Origin: Elysia marginata | Lineage: Eukaryota > Mollusca > Gastropoda > Plakobranchidae | Assembly (NCBI GenBank): GCA_019649035.1 | Contig: BMAT01007015.1 | Span: 219,797 to 243,683, forward strand | Direction: 5' to 3' | Length of the DNA: 23,887 nt | In this document: one piece after another, positions 1-11,600 of the stretch | Position numbering within the stretch: position 1 is the stretch's first letter | Layout of the letters: each line of letters starts with the position of its first letter | Notes under the pieces: model-generated | What the model was told of the DNA's origin: nothing | Databases searched by the model: none | The model's input: only the letters and a program-made list of their open reading frames with translations | Program-made: the position numbers and the translations under genes

Positions 1-409
1 TTATGGAAAACAGTAGGCTTGTGGTCAGCCCGGCAATTTGCAGTCACAAAACCTATCAGTGCGTGTTTCTTACTGGTCATAAAGGCTATTTGAGATAGGA
101 GAAAACGTTAAGGAAAATATTGGCATGGTCATTCATGAAGCTAATGACTTGCGATGTCACGGTGTCGGACCAAGAGGATACAAATGGTGAGAAAATTGCA
201 CGGAACAAGTCTAGGGCCTACATGTTATACAGAAAATATCAACGGAATCGTGAGGCGGAAGTGACCCTAGTATTAGATGTCGATGATGCTTCTCCTAGCA
301 ACGTAAAGTGACTTAGTCCGCGACCATTGTCGCTTGCATGGTTCTATCTAAACATACAATCTCCGTTTAAATTAATTTAAATGTAAACACAATCGGATAC
401 TTTTAAAAT
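1..409. other. 5' flank of the first gene, no assigned gene
   Basis: No recognisable gene. A plus-strand frame stays open from about 99 to 311 and is more GC-rich than the introns downstream, but I see no convincing splice borders and recognise no family. It could be a 5' untranslated or promoter-proximal segment, or the last exon of a gene outside the window. An in-frame TAA at 404-406 lies just before the ATG at 410, which supports starting the next gene there. Confidence 0.3.
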
Positions 410-526
410 ATGCATCAAGAGGTAAAATACAGCGAGCGGCAAGATGCCAAAAACTGGCAGCACACCAGCACTGGAGTTGGTCATCACTACAGACCCGGCT
501 ATTATTTCCCCGACTCAGAATTTAAG
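410..526 (+). CDS. Exon 1 of the six-exon gene
   Basis: Thirty-nine codons beginning MHQEVKYSERQDAKNW and ending YYFPDSEFK, followed by donor GTTTGT in phase 0. The TAA two codons upstream fixes the start. A different frame through the same bases also has an ATG (444), but only this frame joins the later exons. Confidence 0.7.
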
Positions 527-3500
527 GTTTGTAGATTAGTCTAAGCCTAATGAACAAGAAATCTAGATCTGGATTAACCTAGAATCTATAGATATGGAAT
601 TTTTATTGAATCAGAGAGATCCAGATGTAGATGTATCATTTAAAACTATTGGTACTTTCAAGTTTTAGCAGACGAATTTTAATTCTGTGTAGAATCTAGA
701 TTTTAGTTCACTTCAACCACATACACCGGATTCAATTTTAGATCAATGCATTTTTGAAAGAGTAAACAGATCAACTTCTAGATCGTAGTTGGTGTTGATT
801 TCCATTTTCAAATGATTTCTTATTTAAATTTTTTTACTCTGTCAAGTTTCATTATTATTTTAGTGTTTTGGAACAAGTTTTTTTGTTTGTTTTTTTTTTA
901 AACCTAAAATTCAAATAGCAAAGATCAAACATAAAGATGATTGGCCTTGATAAAAATATTCCTTCTGTTTGTTTTTTTGTTGCTTTAAAAGGATATCAAC
1001 TCAATTCGTACTCTAGTCTCTGTGTGAAGACATAATAAAATTAAGTGTAGTTTTTGTATTGCCAACCTTTAGTTGGTATTGTGTAAATACATCATCAAAC
1101 TCGTGTTACTAATTTACTAAATTATCAACTTTATAGCCTGTTTTGTAATATTTATTGTAAGTATTTCTGTTGTGGAGAAAACAGATCACTTCCTTTGTAC
1201 CCGGGGTGTTATATACGAGAATAAAACCTTGAACACCTAAAAATTTTTAAAAAAGCATCCTTTAATTCACTACTCAAATCTGATGTTGCAATGATTATGA
1301 AAGAGGTCAAAATTAATGGGGTTGGATCTAATGGAAGCAATGGAAGCAATCTTGTAAATCTTATTGAAGTGTTTTAATATTATCATTTTCGTGAAAATTG
1401 TATTTAATATTATGACTTTTATTGATTGTTGAGATCTTACTGTTGAAGTTAATGTATTTATTCTTTTGTAACTTTTAATTATGGTTGTTATGTATATTTT
1501 ACCCATGGAACTATCTTAAATCTCTCAGAGGTAAAAGAAATTAAATGAAAATAATGATCCTAGTCCACTGACTAAATCTGAAAATATTTTTTTTGCTTCA
1601 TCCATTTCCATAGACCTTGTTAAGAGAGCCCTTACCTCCCAAATTGGCCAAAGAGGATGAGGTAACCAAGGATAAACCATTTTTAACTACCAAAGAGTAT
1701 TTTCACGACCAAAAGTTCCCTGGTCTTCTTTACAAAGATCATCAGCACAAGAAAGCCCCAGGTCATTGGAAAGTTACTTACATGAAAGACCTGACTGAGA
1801 AGGTAAAATTAAAAACATAATCTAACAATGCTGGTTGTGCATATTTGAAAGTTCTGGAGAATGTCTCAGTCTCAGTCATTTTAAGGTTTCTATTATTATT
1901 TTTTTTTTTTATTTTCTAGATTAAATATTGCACAGCTTGATTGTGTGCAAGGAGCCATGTGCGATGTGCTGATGAAAAGATTAAGATCCTGCATTCTTTT
2001 TTATTGTAATATATACATGTAGGTGGTTAATATTTAGGTCAAGACAGAATTCTCTGTTTTATTTATAATTCAAAATGTTGATAACAAAAGTTGCAAAAAA
2101 TTTTTTTGGAAAATGTTAAGCTTTCTTTTTTTTTGAAAAAAACCAACAATATGACTGAGATTTTTGGTTTTGTGGCCTTCAATTGTGTCAGTTGCGTATA
2201 TGTGAAAAAATACAAAAGGTCTTTTGAATTCAGATGCCATTCTTTTATTGTGCTTATAACAGATTTTAAGAAAAAAATAAATGATCTATTGAATTTTTAA
2301 TCCTGTGTCATTTTTTTGTGATTAATCAAACTATCTGAACATGATATTTAAAAAGAAATTCTCTCAAATTCAAGTACTTAGAGGTTGCTGTAGATTAAAA
2401 AAGGGGCAATTACCAAACAAAGTAATCACTTCAAGTGTTATCAAGAAATATATTTTCAAAATCTGACCTTAAATTTCATTGTGCTTTAGTATGCTATATT
2501 ACTCCATCCTTTTTTTAAAATAAAAGTCAAGAAATCAAGACATAAAAATTCTAACCCTTATAAAGCCCCCTTATGTTACATGATTTATTGTCACGTTGTA
2601 CTAATTACGTATGTGGATGTTTTCAAAATAGCTCGGACAGGGAGGATGGCGACGGCCTCTTACAATGGGCAACCAGCTCAGTGAAATGAAAGCAGAGTAT
2701 CAGGCTAGAAACCCGGAGGTCAAAGACAAGTATAATTTTGAAGAGGTTTACAGACCTCAGAACTTTTTACTTCAAGATCATCACAAAGAGGGTCCATCAA
2801 AGGTATGTGTTATACTTTAGTCCCCCACTACCACCCCTCCCCTCCCCGCGCCAAAGCACCCATAAGTGTGTGGCATGAAGAAACTAGTTCTGTGACTAAA
2901 AAATACTGAAAAGCTGAAGGTTTGAAAACAGAATAAAAGAAGTAACTCTTCTTTCCTTACTTAAAAATGAATATGTTTCATTTTAAAAATACAACCCTGT
3001 TTTGCCTTAAATTTTGAGGAATTCCAAACTAGCTTGATAGTAAGTAATAGCTTTCAATTTACAAAGAAAAATTAACTGCGCATTATTATAACAAAAGTTT
3101 TTAAGAAAAAAAAAACGGGACCGTTGTGAGGTATTAACTTTAACTGAGAGTTGAATTCAAGCAAGTTGACTTCTTGCAGATTCCAATGTATGTAATTTTA
3201 AAAATGGTTTTAAAGAAGAATGGAGAATTCAAAACAAATACAAAACCGAACTCTTTAAAATCTAAATCTAATTTTTCTTCCTAATTTAGCCAACAACATA
3301 AAAAGTAGGCATGTGCCACAATGAGCAAAGAAAAGTGTGCTGAGTTTAAAATCAAGTAATGACATTTTATCTGCTTCAACTAATTTTAGCTCAAGTGAAC
3401 TCTGACAAAAGAATGAAACAATATTCAAAATTATCATAGATGTTTCCTGTGGGTTTTTTTTTAGACTGGAGCTCCAAGCACCCAGAACCCAAAACTTCAA

Positions 3501-6500
3501 GGCAAGCCTTTTTATGTGAAGGACAAAGCCATTCTAAATGTCCTTGACCCTTATCTGAGCACCACTCAGCGGGACCACAGAATGTTTCCAAAGGATGAAG
3601 TCAATGGCTACCCAAGGAAGGATGTGCCTACTTACTGGCAATGTGAGGATTATACGAAAGCCTGGGGTCACGGACTTCACCATAAGTAAGTTGTGTTTGT
3701 AGATTGCTGTTCAGAGAATCAATGTGATAAAGTAAGAGTAGGGGGTGAACTATTACTGTAGTTATTTTATTGGTTCAGTCAACCCAAGGAAAATATGAGT
3801 CACATAGAAACTTGACTAACATCTTGTATGACCTGAGATTTTGCAAGTAAACATTAGTTTTCAAATTTTAAGTAATGTCCCTTCTTCTTCAAATCTTTAT
3901 CAATTTCCTTAATACGAATAGAATAAGAAATACAGAAAGATGATGTTACAACCAGATTTGCAGTTCAAACTTTAGACATTATATACTGAGCGCCAAAAGA
4001 AACGCAACATGACATTCCTTATTTTCGCGCCCATGCACGCTTTAAAGAAAGGTTGGTGAGTTGATTTTTTGTGTGTTGTGAGTAGTAACACATCTGAACA
4101 TGAGTTCAAGCACACTCCCGAGTCCCGTGCGTGGTTTGCCAGTCAAGGTGAGCGATTTTAAAATACCCTGTAAAAAATGTAAAATCCGTGCGTGTAGAAA
4201 AACCACGAGGTCGAGATTCTCAAAATTTCACACAAGTGTACCTTACAAGGTGCCCAATAATTATTCGCCATTTTTGGAATTTAACGATTTTATTTTTACA
4301 AAATGTCACGCTTATCTGAAGTTGACCGCCATCGTGCTTTAGGATTGCTCCAAGCAGGTCTTCCTATCAGTGAAGTTTCCCTCCGTATGAATTTAAAGAA
4401 GACGACGATTTTCAGAGTCAGACAACGTCTACATGAGACGGATACGGTGAGTGATCGACCCTGTTCTGGGAGGCCTAGGTGCACTGTGCAGAGACAAGAC
4501 AGAAACCTTGTCAGAAATCATATGAACAACAGATTTCTTTCAGCTTCAGCTTCATCGCATCATACAAGAGAAAGAAATAATCAACGTATAAGTGCAAACA
4601 CAGTAAGAAGACGTTTATCTACCTCTGGCCTACGTGCTCGTCACCCATACATCGGCCCCATCCTGACCCAGCGTCTACGTCACCAACGTACGCTATGGGC
4701 CCAGGAACATGCCGTGTGGGAGCGCATCCAATGGCGAAGTGTCGTATTCAGTGACGAACCTCGATTCTGCATTGACCATGCTGATGGCCATACATGTATG
4801 TATGGAGAAGAAGCGGTGAAAGATACCAAGCAAATTGCGTTAGGGAACACGACAGGTGGGGTGGAGCATCTTTGATGATGTGCTGTTGTACTGGAAGCCC
4901 AAAGGGGGCATACACATTATTAGCCGGAGCCTGTCTTGATTTGTAATTAAATTCTAAAGACTTATCTACTGAACAGGCATATAATTATAAAAATGTGGTT
5001 TGCATTATGGAATTTTACCAATGGTATCCTGTTTTCTTAAAATCTACTTTATCGAGGGTTTTTTGTTTTAATCTAATTTCCTCGCCCTCAGAGGCCACCG
5101 ATGAACTTTGCATTGTTTTAAGTTGAAAAAGCAATAAATAACCTTTAAAATGATGTATTACATGTCACATTTAATCCCTTGCAGTTTTCAGTAATATATA
5201 TTGAAGATTCGATGTTGCGTTTCTTTTGGCGGTCAGTATATATGGACTCAACTGTTTAAAATAAAAACTGTTAGCTTTTTTATTGGAGAAGAGAAACTTG
5301 TGAATGGAGATTAGGTTTTTGAAAAAGTTTACATGACTTTTTTTCTTCCATAATTATGCTAGCAATGATAAAAATGACTTGAGGAATCTTATTGTTGTGT
5401 GTGAACGAAGTCAATACTCTTTAAAATTATATTCAATGTTGTTACACACAGGTTCGTAAACTAATATTGTACTTCTCATTTTAAGCGTTTTAAACGAAAA
5501 CTTTTGTTATTATTAAGCAGTATCCTTCTTTTGACTGTACCAAAAATTGAACTCATTGAGGGCTTAAGAGACTCAATACACTTATATATAAAATGATTTT
5601 GAGGAACTACTGTTTTGTTTGGTTGATTGGTTCAATGGGTGGCTGGCTGTTTTGTTTTTTAATATATTTTTTTTGGCAACATCTTGTAAAACAAAAGATT
5701 TTCTTCAATTTTGAAATATGTAATAGATTATGAAGTGTGATCCTTTAAATTTAATTAGCCACCATTTGTGTTGAGTTGAAAAAATGAAAAATTCTTTCAA
5801 GATTTGGGGAGAGGTGGATGTTTTGGTTGACATCTTATTTTAATCCAAATCCAATGCTCTTCTGTACAGCCCCTTGCCAAAAGACAATGTGCCAAGGGAC
5901 AAACTACCAATGCGAGACGAGATGGTATTTCCCACAGCTACAAAGATACCACGTCTACCAAAGTCATTGGTCCCTGTGCCTCATGCGTAAGTTAGGAAAA
6001 ACAGAACACTGCATAACTTTGACACATCAGTGTAAACTGCTACCTCTATAGAATATTCTTTCTCAAAGTCAATCGCTTTTGAAATGGCCATTTTGTTTTT
6101 CTTTATAATAATTAATATATTTTTAACATTCAATGGTGCTCAAATTTTTCATTTTTTTTTTAAAGATATATTGGCTCAAAGTCTATATTGCTTGTGGGTA
6201 TCTTGAAGAAAATTAAATAATCTGTTGCATTTAAAAAATTAAAATACATTTGTGAGGTCATCCCTTTTTTTTTTTCAAAAGATTTTGGAATAAAGGGTAG
6301 AACTCCTTTTGGAGAGCAAGTTTGACAAATTTATATTCTCTGTCAACTCAAGCTATTTCTTTTTTCAATTTGCACCAAAAAAAATTTGTCTCGTCTAAAG
6401 CCTTGAAGGGAAAACTAGAATTTTTTTTAGATTCAATTTTTTGTCTTAAATCAACCTTCTAAAGCCTCAAAATCCATAAAAGGCAAAAACTCAAAGGCTG

Positions 6501-7037
6501 CTGGATAAGAAACAACAATTGATCCCCAGAATTAACTTAAAAATTGACTATCTGGCCATTTGCTACCTAATACTAAGCTATGCTTTCCGTACTCAAGGAC
6601 ATCTAAAAAAAAACGAATACAATCCTTTAATGATTTTATTTATTGTTTCAAATTTAATCAAATTAAAAATAATACCACCCTTTCGATTACACAAATATTT
6701 TTGGTTAACTTTTAAAGGATAAGTACACATGAAATGTCAAAAGCTCAAACTGAGACTCTGTACATGGAGGAAAAGCTTAGTATAATCAGCTTTCTATGAT
6801 TGCTAGTGTGTGTTGCTTTTCTTTTTCTTTTCAAATTTCAGAGGCCTGAAGACACTCTACGGGGAATCATTCCAAACTCCATCCCACGTGAATATGAAAG
6901 AGAACTACTATTGCCCCGTGGATACACCTTTCAAATTGCCGGACCCAAATTCAAAATCAATCTACACTGCGCCTAAAATGTACAAAACAGAATATCAGAA
7001 CATTGGCTGCCGCAATCCAATCACAGTCACAAAATAA
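410..7037 (+). CDS. Six-exon gene for a 336-residue Tyr/His/Pro-rich protein, possibly a ciliary microtubule-inner protein
   Basis: Exons 410-526, 1614-1802, 2632-2802, 3465-3685, 5870-5986 and 6842-7037 join through GT..AG introns with matching phases (0,0,0,2,2) into 1,011 nt ending in TAA. I recognise no catalytic domain, signal peptide or membrane segment. The protein is hydrophilic and rich in aromatic residues, His, Pro and Lys, with recurring short motifs such as LLYKDHQHKKAPGHW in exon 2 and FLLQDHHKEGPSK in exon 3. Short Tyr/Trp/Pro/His repeats without enzymatic residues are typical of axonemal microtubule-inner proteins (CFAP, SPMIP and CIMIP families). The segment IPRLPKSLVPVPHAG resembles the C-terminal style of some of these, but no orthologue is assigned. 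The gene model is strong; the role is inference. Intron 4 carries a Tc1-type transposon. The gene converges with the minus-strand gene ending at 8514. Confidence 0.78.
1614..1802 (+). CDS. Exon 2 of the six-exon gene
   Basis: Sixty-three codons between acceptor ..CCATAG and donor GTAAAA, phase 0 at both ends. It encodes TKEYFHDQKFPGLLYKDHQH and then a basic, Trp-containing stretch ending MKDLTEK. GC content rises clearly above both flanking introns. Confidence 0.8.
2632..2802 (+). CDS. Exon 3 of the six-exon gene
   Basis: Fifty-seven codons between acceptor ..AAAATAG and donor GTATGT, phase 0 at both ends. It begins LGQGGWRRPLTMGNQLSEMK and ends FLLQDHHKEGPSK, which echoes the DHQHKKAPGHW motif of exon 2 and suggests a degenerate internal repeat. 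Confidence 0.8.
3465..3685 (+). CDS. Exon 4 of the six-exon gene
   Basis: Seventy-three codons plus two bases, after a strong polypyrimidine tract and TTTTAG, ending at consensus donor GTAAGT. It includes FYVKDKAILNVLDPYLSTTQ and a C-terminal YWQCEDYTKAWGHGLHH. Phase 2 matches exon 5. Confidence 0.8.
3984..5238 (+). mobile_element. Broken Tc1/mariner-type DNA transposon in intron 4
   Basis: The ends are inverted repeats of 27 bases with one mismatch, starting TACTGASCGCCAAAAG and running into AAACGCAACAT. The repeat lies at 3984-4010 and, inverted, at 5212-5238. Extra TA dinucleotides flank both sides, as expected for TA target-site duplication. The element is about 1.25 kb, shorter than the roughly 1.6 kb typical of full-length Tc1 elements, and only the first half of a transposase is present. 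It lies in the host gene's own orientation, entirely within intron 4. The near-perfect end repeats suggest a fairly recent arrival. Confidence 0.9.
4303..4875 (+). pseudogene. Truncated Tc1-like transposase
   Basis: The 190-residue frame begins MSRLSEVDRHRALGLLQAG. It carries the two N-terminal helix-turn-helix segments (about 1-48 and 65-115) linked by the AT-hook-like GRPR at 56-59, then the start of the DDE catalytic domain at VVFSDEPRF, where the first Asp is residue 151. A full Tc1 transposase has about 340 residues. Just beyond 4845 the expected family motif continues in another frame as EHDRWGGASLMM, so there is a frameshift. The later Asp and Glu of the DDE triad are missing, consistent with an internal deletion. 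It cannot encode an active enzyme. Confidence 0.88.
5870..5986 (+). CDS. Exon 5 of the six-exon gene
   Basis: Follows acceptor ..CTGTACAG and ends at donor GTAAGT. The first base completes an Asn codon with exon 4. It encodes NPLPKDNVPRDKLPMRDEMV and then PTATKIPRLPKSLVPVPH, a Pro-rich basic stretch. Phase 2 at the 3' end matches exon 6. Confidence 0.75.
6842..7037 (+). CDS. Last coding exon (6) of the six-exon gene
   Basis: Follows acceptor ..AAATTTCAG. The first base completes an Ala codon, followed by GLKTLYGESFQTPSHVNMKE and a C-terminus ending IGCRNPITVTK before TAA at 7035-7037. Confidence 0.8.
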
Positions 7038-7802
7038 TCTGTAGACATTGCTGCTAAATAGAATTTTAAGTTAAATTAAACTAAACAGTGACATTTAATT
7101 GCTAAAATGTGTTGTACGAAATCACAGAGACACTTTGGACATTTTGGAAATGTTTTGGCCTTCTTTTTTGCAAAGTTGGTTTATTTACAAACGTTTTAGA
7201 CATTAAAATGTAAAAAATCTTGTTTCACAGAAATACTACTTAATGTCGTTGCAATAATTTGCACACTGTAGACAATGCTTCAAGTAGACACTAATTTTAA
7301 GATAATGTTTGTACTTAAAAATGATGTTTGTTATCACTCACTCATGTTTGTACATATATAAAAGGGTTTGAATAGAAAGTTATGAATTTACATCAAAATA
7401 TATAGAAATTGGGGAAATTCTTACTTCTTTTATTTAGAGTATATACCGGTATCTAAATAACACAATTATTTTGTAAAAAAAAAAAAAAAAAGTAAACAAA
7501 ATTTAGCACTCATCCAAATTTGAAATACTGGATCAATTTAAAAAGATTTGTTCCCTTATAATACATATGTAAATTTTTTTAATAACTGGAACTTTAAGCA
7601 CATATCGTTTAACATGATGAATTGTGATACTTTGTTAATTATTTTATACTTCTGTATACACTGATAACTTTGAACGTTTACCTGACAGTTTTTGGGCAGT
7701 TGTTGTACGAGAGATATTGAAAATCTGAGACACTCATTAAGTTATTAATTTTGAGGGTGGGTGTAAATTACAGAGTGCAATTCATTTCATGCAGTTTTCT
7801 AA

Positions 7803-7950
7803 AATAAAATGCAGTGTTTGGGCTTTATTACAGAGAGCAGGACAGTGGTAAGCAGCCATGTGTCCAAATGCATGTTAATGAATAAACAATGTACATGTTT
7901 TACTCTATACATTTGCCTTTTTTATTTTGGTTTGGAAACTTTACAATAAA
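7803..7950 (+). terminator. Cluster of plus-strand polyadenylation signals
   Basis: Canonical AATAAA hexamers occur at 7803-7808, 7881-7886 and 7945-7950, downstream of the TAA at 7037. Any could serve the six-exon gene, giving a 3' untranslated region of about 0.8-0.9 kb. The hexamer is common by chance in AT-rich DNA, so usage is inferred. Confidence 0.35.
7824..7926 (-). terminator. Candidate minus-strand polyadenylation signals
   Basis: TTTATT on the plus strand at 7921-7926 and 7824-7829 gives AATAAA on the minus strand. These follow the stop of the YTH-nucleotidyltransferase gene by about 590 and 690 bases, and overlap the plus-strand signals of the convergent gene. Confidence 0.3.
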
Positions 7951-8513
7951 GAAATCATTTTTTAAAAAATTGAACCAATGTGAATACTTATTGAACTGAA
8001 TGAGAGTGTTGCTGGAATAGGAACTGAACGGTCATAAAATCCTAATAAATTTAACACTCATTGATTTCAATTCATATGCAGTGGCTTTTGCATCCAGTGA
8101 ACTTCTTGGGAAAATTTAGAAAGTTTTTGGAAGCCAAGGATTGTTGAAAACAAGGTCTCTATAAAACTAGCAAAAAGAGAAATTTTAAATTAAGAAAGAT
8201 CACTAATTTATGAGCTATTTTATACATAAAATGCTTTTTCATCAATTTCTTCTTTAAGTGGTTAGCGTCAGGCAGCCATGATGAATAGTTATAACTCATT
8301 TCAAAATTGAAAAATGGGATAGGACAAGACCAAAAAAAATGAATGTAAAATGTATGTTTCAATATTTTGTCCCTGAGGATAAAAGGTTTTAGTTTAAACT
8401 TACTTTTTTTTTTTACAAAAGCAGCTCAATAAATTTTTGATATTTTCAAAGCCACTAAAACAAATAAAGGTAAAACTAAAACAAAATCTCAAAACATCAT
8501 TTGACAAGTATCC

Positions 8514-8649
8514 TTATGAACCAGGTGCCTTTGGATTTAATTTCAAGTCTTGTATTCTACATTCTATTAACCAGTCCTGAATCTTATATTTAGCCTCTTG
8601 TGTCCCTTCTATAAGTTGCTCTTTGTGTCTCTCTATTTCTTGGAGGTAC
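8514..8649 (-). CDS. Last exon of the YTH-nucleotidyltransferase gene
   Basis: 136 bases after acceptor ..TTTGTGCAG. It encodes an amphipathic charged tail, YLQEIERHKEQLIEGTQEAK then QDWLIECRIQDLKL, ending APGS and TAA. The placement and helical character fit the C-terminal helices of COG3541 enzymes. Confidence 0.82.
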
Positions 8650-11600
8650 CTGCACAAAAAATATAAAAAAGGTAAAAACATTTATAGAAAACACTATAAC
8701 TTTGAGTCGACATGAGTTGTGTTGGAAGTAGTTGGTTGAATTCATTTAGATATTAAACAATCCTGTTTAAAAAGAAAATTAAAAAATCTACTTCAGCATA
8801 ACTATAAATTGTTTAAAACCTTAAACAGCCCTCTGCAACATGCGGCAAAACATGAAAACTAGGATTTCAAAATTGACTGATTTTCGTGCTACCACCGAGA
8901 AATGATGAAAACCGAGGATTTTTCTGGGAGAACCGACCAATGCAACAGCCAAAATCAGGAGCACTGCTGGGGGGGGGGGGGGGTAATTTTACTCTTAAAA
9001 GGCCCTTTTTAATGTATTTTGGCAAGGTTTGGCCTTAATTTCAAAAGGAGGAGTATTTGCCTAAAAAGCAACTCCTAAAAGAATGAATCAATCCATCATT
9101 TTTAACACTTTCCTTTGATCTAAAAGCTGTGAGTCTTAACTTCTTGACCATATGTAAATGATGTTTTCATAAAGTATCAATGACATAAATTTGAAAGAAA
9201 TACAGGATCCCCACGAAATCCTTGAAAATTTTTTCAAGACCCCAATGAGCAGGGAAAAAAGGCAGCAGCGCATTAAGAATTGCAAAAAAAAACATTATCA
9301 AATACCGGTAATCATAAAATTTCTTAAATGAATACACCAGTACAAATTTTAGTCAACATAGATGATTATGATATATGTAGCTTGCTTGAATTCAAAATGA
9401 TGTCTAATTTCTGTATACCTTGCCAAGACTGAATTCAATTTTGTTTTCTGTTATTTCTTACTAAGCCTAAATATTACTTTCTTGATTCCTGCACTATATT
9501 ACAGGTGAAAATATCACACGTTTTTTTTTTTTTTTTTTTCAAAATCTGCAGTTTCTTCTGACTTGTTCTATACCTGTCAACAACTTCCATGAACTTGCTG
9601 TACGTGAAGTCGCCTCGCCGCACTGTCATAAGCTCATCTTTTTCCAAGGACGACTCCTTACGGAATACAACCATTTCATTCGACTTTGCCATATCCCTTG
9701 TTTTGAAAAGATATAAAAAAAAAAAAACATTTTAAAAAGTTGCTTTTGATCTTGTAATAATTCAAAAATTCTAATAAGGTACAAGACAACATCATAAGCC
9801 CACTTCTAGTTAAGCCTAGTTTTACATTTTATCTTTCTTGGTTTTGATAAAAATATAAAACACTTATAATATGAATACAAAATTCTTAGTTAACAAACCG
9901 TCTTAAAAAAAACAATTCAAAATAGTAGGTGAAAATTAATATAAGTAACTACCCATAGCTAAATGCAAACCTTGCATTCTGCAAAAGCCGCAGAACTATG
10001 TAACCCAACTTGGCAAGTTTTGAAGTTAGTTCCTCAGTATTGGGGTTGACATCGCGCCAGCGCTGAAATTGCTTGAGACCTGTTGTTCCATTGATCTCCT
10101 TCATGTACTTTTCCAGACATTGCCTGCCATAGCAAAAAAAAACAAAATACTGTAATCTTTTTATGTAATATTTATAAGCATTATTGTTATTAACTCCATC
10201 TTCATTTTTTAAATAGAAAAACAGAGGCCTGGTCATGATAATTACTAAAAAAAAGTTTCCACCAGTTGTAATTATAAGCTGTCATAAAGTCTTTACCTTG
10301 TGAGCAGTAGATTCCTCAAAGAGCACAATTCTCGCCACTCTGATGAGCCTGTGACAATAATGGGAGTCTCTGACAGGAACAGCGTCTCAACACACTTAGC
10401 ATCACCCTTGACAAGAAGTTCACAGTAGCGTTGAAGTTCTAGCACGCTATAGTCCACCTCCTCGTGATGGCTGTTCTGAATTAAACAGATTAGTAGTTAC
10501 TACTTTAGTAGTTGAATGATACAGTGAAATTTTGAAGGAGTCAAATTTTTGGGGCAAAATGATTTGCTGAAATTAATTAAGTGCTGATTTTAACCACCGA
10601 TAAAAAAAAATAAAGAGGAACAAGAATTAAGACTCCCACAAGCAAATGACTTATAGCAAAAGCTTTATTTCAAGAGTTTATAAATAAAAGATAATTGAGA
10701 GTTCACTGTGCAGCCTATTTGACACTACACCATTTTTAACAACATTGCATAGCATATTTACTTCAAAACCATATAGAAAGTTCAAGGTTTATTTGAATAC
10801 TACATGGTAACCCATTTTGGAATGTTGAAAAGCAAGAAGTAATAGGATGATTGATATTGAAACTGAAAGCTATGATATAATATAGGTGAGACTTGATTAG
10901 AATCAACTTTATTCCCTAAATTTTGTGATGAATGTTTGCTATCAGCAACATCATTGTTCATGAGATGATTGTTTTAAAAATGTCTTTGTGTCTCTTTCTA
11001 TTTTAATAGAAACAATAGCATGCACATGTACATAAATCTGTAACTTTAATACCAAAATGTCGGAAGTCTGAAATTCCTTTTTTGAGAAAGCGCCATTGAA
11101 ATATATATTCTTTTTTCTTTCTCTTTATTTTATAAATCAACAAAAGTTGCAATATTTTTCCACAAAGTTTTGATAATTTTCTGAAAGTTTCCCCCTCTAA
11201 GGCTCATCCTAGTGTAGCTATGTATACCTGTGTCTAGGCTTGCGTGAGTTTTGCTTGGTGCAGCCACACAATGGGTTGGGTAATTGACAGGTCTGTGTTG
11301 TTATTTTTATGCTCAGTGTAAGCATGAGTTATATGACCTGTCTTGATCTGTATAATGAATACTTCAAATCTAGATGTAAATGACATTTGATCTAAAATCT
11401 CGATTTCTAGAGGCATTTCAACTTCGCATCTATCTTAACTAGATCTAGATCCAGACAGGCCTCCATAGTTAGGAGTTAGGTCAGGTACAGTGCAGAAGCT
11501 ACAGCGCTACACTAAGATGGGCCTAGAGGCTAAGAAAAATGTCTTGTTTAAAACAGCAATACCTTTGAAAGTAAAAATTGCGGCATCTGACTCATTCACC

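Larger units (their letters stand above)
7038..8513. other. Convergent intergenic region holding both 3' ends
   Basis: AT-rich, with no exon seen on either strand. It contains an A17-type homopolymer near 7465-7481 and several polyadenylation signals on both strands. The plus-strand gene ends at 7037 and the minus-strand gene at 8514, so this is the shared 3' untranslated and termination zone. Confidence 0.6.

Noticed and set aside
3255-3591. Minus-strand frames opposite exon 4 of the first gene
   Set aside because: They are shadows of the plus-strand exon, which has good splice borders and joins its neighbours in phase.
4100-4342. 80-residue frame upstream of the transposase
   Set aside because: It lies in the sub-terminal part of the Tc1 element, overlaps the transposase start in another frame and has no family features.
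8969-8983. G homopolymer as a quadruplex or regulatory site
   Set aside because: A single run of about 14 G in an intron is most simply a homopolymer expansion. No further G runs lie close by.
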